NCBI GenBank assembly: GCA_029785685.1
Contig: JAFLZE010000051.1
Span: 1-6,879, forward strand
DNA length: 6,879 bases
From: Nitrososphaerota archaeon
Lineage (GTDB): Archaea > Thermoproteota > Nitrososphaeria > Nitrososphaerales > UBA183
Direction: 5' to 3'
In this document: one piece after another, positions 5,719 to 6,879 of the stretch
How positions within the stretch are numbered: the stretch's first letter is position 1
Layout of the letters: every line of letters starts with the position of its first letter
Notes under the pieces: generated by a model
What the model was told of the DNA's origin: nothing
The model's input: the letters and a program-made list of their open reading frames with translations, nothing else
Database searches by the model: none
Program-made: the position numbers and the translations under genes

Positions 5719-5979
5719 ATGGGGGTTATGATGGAGAGCAACGAGCTCAACATCTCGGAGATAACCCGCCGGTCTGGGATATCGCACTCCTCCGCGGAGG
5801 TCCACCTCGGGCTCCTCGTCGAGCTCGGCCTCCTGACCGAGAAGCGCTTCAACAGGATCCGGATATTCAAGGTCAACCACTCCAACCCGTACACCAACGC
5901 GCTAGGGCGGTTCTTCTCAGAGTGGCGCTCGATCTCCTCCGAGCCGTCCGGCCACGCGTCGGCTAGGGCCTTCGGCTAG
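5719..5979 (+). CDS. Small winged-helix DNA-binding protein (ArsR/MarR-like fold), start uncertain
   Basis: A short DNA-binding protein, 86 residues from the first canonical ATG, or 107 if it begins at the ATA at 5656. It has a clear winged-helix core: ELNISEITRRSGISHSSAEV (helix-turn-helix), HLGLLVELGLLTEKRF (recognition helix and its continuation) and NRIRIFKVN (wing). The tail, about 30 residues with NPYTNALGRFFSEWRS, may be a dimerisation helix, followed by a Ser/Ala-rich end. The ATG at 5719 would cut off the first helix of the fold and has no ribosome site, so I regard it only as the safest canonical start. The gene follows cdc6 by 78 bp (or 15 bp with the ATA) on the same strand and in the same frame, so the two are probably co-transcribed. 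A transcriptional regulator is likely; its target is unknown. Its TAG overlaps the opposite gene's TAG within CTAG. Confidence 0.75.
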   Translation: MGVMMESNELNISEITRRSGISHSSAEVHLGLLVELGLLTEKRFNRIRIFKVNHSNPYTNALGRFFSEWRSISSEPSGHASARAFG

Positions 5980-6329
5980 CCCTTGAGGCTGAGGTCGAAC
6001 GTCCTCGAGTACTCCTCGAAGACCGACCTCTCAGGCGCGTGGTCCGAGCACAGGCACAGGGTCGAGACCGACGTCCTGTCGCAGGCCTGCGAGTAGGGGC
6101 AGCCTTCGCACGCAGGCTTGCCGCAGATGAAGCACCTCAAGACGAGCTCCACCTCCTCCCCGGTGGCTGCTCTGATGGTCTTCACCGCCGACTGGATGTC
6201 CGTCCCCGAGTCCAGCTTGAACCCCAGCGACCTGTCGTAGACGACCTCCTGCTTCATCAGCGCCGCGAAGGTGTCCCTCCCGAGGCGTGGGAGGTCGAAC
6301 CATCCACCCACGACGATCCTCCTGCCCAC
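5976..6329 (-). CDS. Unrecognised 117-residue cysteine-rich, probably metal-binding protein
   Basis: I do not recognise this protein. It has two parts: an N-terminal half without cysteine (DLPRLGRDTFAALMKQEVVY, then GFKLDSGTDIQSAVKTIR, probably alpha/beta) and a cysteine cluster. The cluster runs CFIC (66, 69), CEGC (74, 77), Cys83, CLC (92, 94) and His97; seven Cys and one His within 32 residues indicate a zinc-binding fold or, because of the CEGCPYSQAC arrangement, possibly an iron-sulphur site. A charged tail follows. No membrane segment is seen. The GTG at 6329 shares one base with the TAG of the preceding gene (TAGTG), which favours coupling. A second in-frame GTG at 6311, preceded by AGGAGGATC, would shorten it by six residues. 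Downstream it meets the winged-helix gene stop-to-stop. GC-rich third positions and Cys spacing support it over the opposite-strand frames. The neighbourhood next to cdc6 suggests, but does not show, a nucleic-acid role. Confidence 0.75.
   Translation of the reverse strand: MGRRIVVGGWFDLPRLGRDTFAALMKQEVVYDRSLGFKLDSGTDIQSAVKTIRAATGEEVELVLRCFICGKPACEGCPYSQACDRTSVSTLCLCSDHAPERSVFEEYSRTFDLSLKG
6315..6323 (-). promoter_or_regulatory. Strong Shine-Dalgarno-like AGGAGGATC before an alternative GTG start
   Basis: On the minus strand AGGAGGATC occupies 6323-6315, and GTG begins at 6311, so GGAGG is spaced 6 nt from that GTG, which is ideal. It would start the cysteine-rich protein six codons later than the GTG at 6329. 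Caution: AGG AGG is also simply Arg-Arg in a genome that favours AGG, so this match is easily produced by coding sequence. Confidence 0.35.
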
Positions 6330-6879
6330 TACCTGGTCGACTCCTTCTGCAGGAACCTGTCGTACGACTCGAGCATCTCCTTGTCGGCGTCCAGTCCGAG
6401 GGAGCGCTCGAGGTCCTCCCTGAACCGCTTCCCGGAGCAGAGCGCGAAGACGTAGGGGAGGTCCTGAGAGCGGGCGGCCGACCCGCTGGTGTGGGCCCTC
6501 CGGGCGTACCGCAGGGAGACCTCCTTGACCTTCTTCGAGTCGTTCCAGATCCTGGAGAGGACGGGGAACGGCAGGTCGTCCTGGCCGGCGTACCTCACCG
6601 TGCCGCCCTTGACAACGGGGAACAGGCCATCGACGAGCCCCCTGTCGAGGTACCTGAGGAGCCTCCACTCGCCCCCCTTGACCATCCTGCCGATGGCGAG
6701 GTCCGCCCTCGAGACCACCTCCATGGCGCGCGCCATCTCCTCTGGCGGGAGCCCAGACCTCACCACGCTCCTGCTGAGCTCCCTCACCTTCTCGAAGGGG
6801 GACAGCGCGACCTTCCTCAGGGAGGCCGCCGCCTCGCCCTTGTCGGCCGCCCCGAAGAACCCGTTGAACGCTTCGCTCA
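6329..6879 (-). CDS. Unrecognised helical protein, apparently starting at the right edge of the window
   Basis: I do not recognise this protein. The frame runs to the window end: 182 complete residues are visible, and the last two bases read TG on this strand, so a start codon NTG would be complete with one more base outside, giving MSEAFNGFFGAADKGEAA and 183 residues. An internal GTG at 6787 is less likely, since coding-like sequence continues upstream. The sequence is rich in Leu, Arg, Glu and Ala and looks mostly helical: FEKVRELSRSVVRSGLPPEE, then MARAMEVVSRADLAIGRM, WRLLRYLDRG, and a C-terminal helical part with DLERSLGLDADKEMLESYDR. A GG-containing turn (VVKGGTVRYAGQDDLPF) interrupts it. 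There is a single cysteine and no signal peptide or membrane helix. Its stop overlaps the start of the cysteine-rich gene by one base, so both are probably made together and may form a complex. Function is not predictable from sequence. Confidence 0.75.
   Translation of the reverse strand, partial: SEAFNGFFGAADKGEAAASLRKVALSPFEKVRELSRSVVRSGLPPEEMARAMEVVSRADLAIGRMVKGGEWRLLRYLDRGLVDGLFPVVKGGTVRYAGQDDLPFPVLSRIWNDSKKVKEVSLRYARRAHTSGSAARSQDLPYVFALCSGKRFREDLERSLGLDADKEMLESYDRFLQKESTR

Noticed and set aside
6329..6331. Frameshift splitting a single larger gene at the TAGTG junction
   Set aside because: A one-base stop-start overlap is a normal operon arrangement, and both products look complete at the junction; there is no sign that one domain has been cut.
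5976..6668. A 230-residue reading of the Cys-rich gene starting at 6668
   Set aside because: The portion upstream of 6329 is Arg/Pro/Gly-rich shadow of the helical protein gene; the protein-like sequence begins at the GTG at 6329 or 6311.

Overview
The window is GC-rich chromosomal DNA from an archaeon. The main evidence is an Orc1/Cdc6-type replication initiator at 4486-5640. In addition, TATA-like boxes lie about 27-36 bp before most first genes of transcription units, leaving room for little or no 5' leader. Genes are tightly packed and Arg is mostly encoded by AGG. I see no phage, transposon, CRISPR or tRNA signature. The sequence alone does not let me name the lineage; a Thermoproteota/Nitrososphaerota-like or Thermoplasmatota-like genome would both fit.

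Layout. (1) 1-874 (+) is the 3' part of an M20 metallo-deacetylase most like acetylornithine deacetylase (ArgE). (2) 878-1639 (-) is a VIT1/CCC1-type iron/manganese transporter converging on it. (3) A 95-bp divergent control region (1640-1734) carries two opposing TATA boxes and nested inverted repeats. (4) 1735-2720 (+) is a two-gene unit: an unrecognised beta-rich protein whose stop overlaps the GTG start of an OsmC-family thiol peroxidase. (5) 2717-3748 (-) is a medium-chain dehydrogenase with a structural zinc site but no catalytic zinc site. Upstream of it on the same strand is a six-helix rhomboid protease (3794-4357). (6) 4486-5979 (+) is Orc1/Cdc6 followed by a small winged-helix protein whose natural start codon is not evident. 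(7) 5976-6879 (-) is a coupled pair of unrecognised genes: a helical protein that appears to start at the right edge of the window, then a 117-residue cysteine-rich protein.

Functional reading (inference). The transporter and the unknown-OsmC unit share one divergent control region, which suggests joint metal/oxidative-stress control. The initiator, the small winged-helix gene and the cysteine-rich pair form a second neighbourhood that may relate to replication or its regulation, but only position supports that. All three convergent gene pairs meet with a gap of 3 bp or an overlap of 4 bp, so their transcripts probably overlap at the 3' ends.

The points most worth a second look are the missing start of the winged-helix gene (an AUA start, TAG read-through from cdc6, or a changed base), the palindromic divergent promoter, the initiator's altered sensor-1/arginine-finger region, and the unrecognised Cys-rich gene pair.
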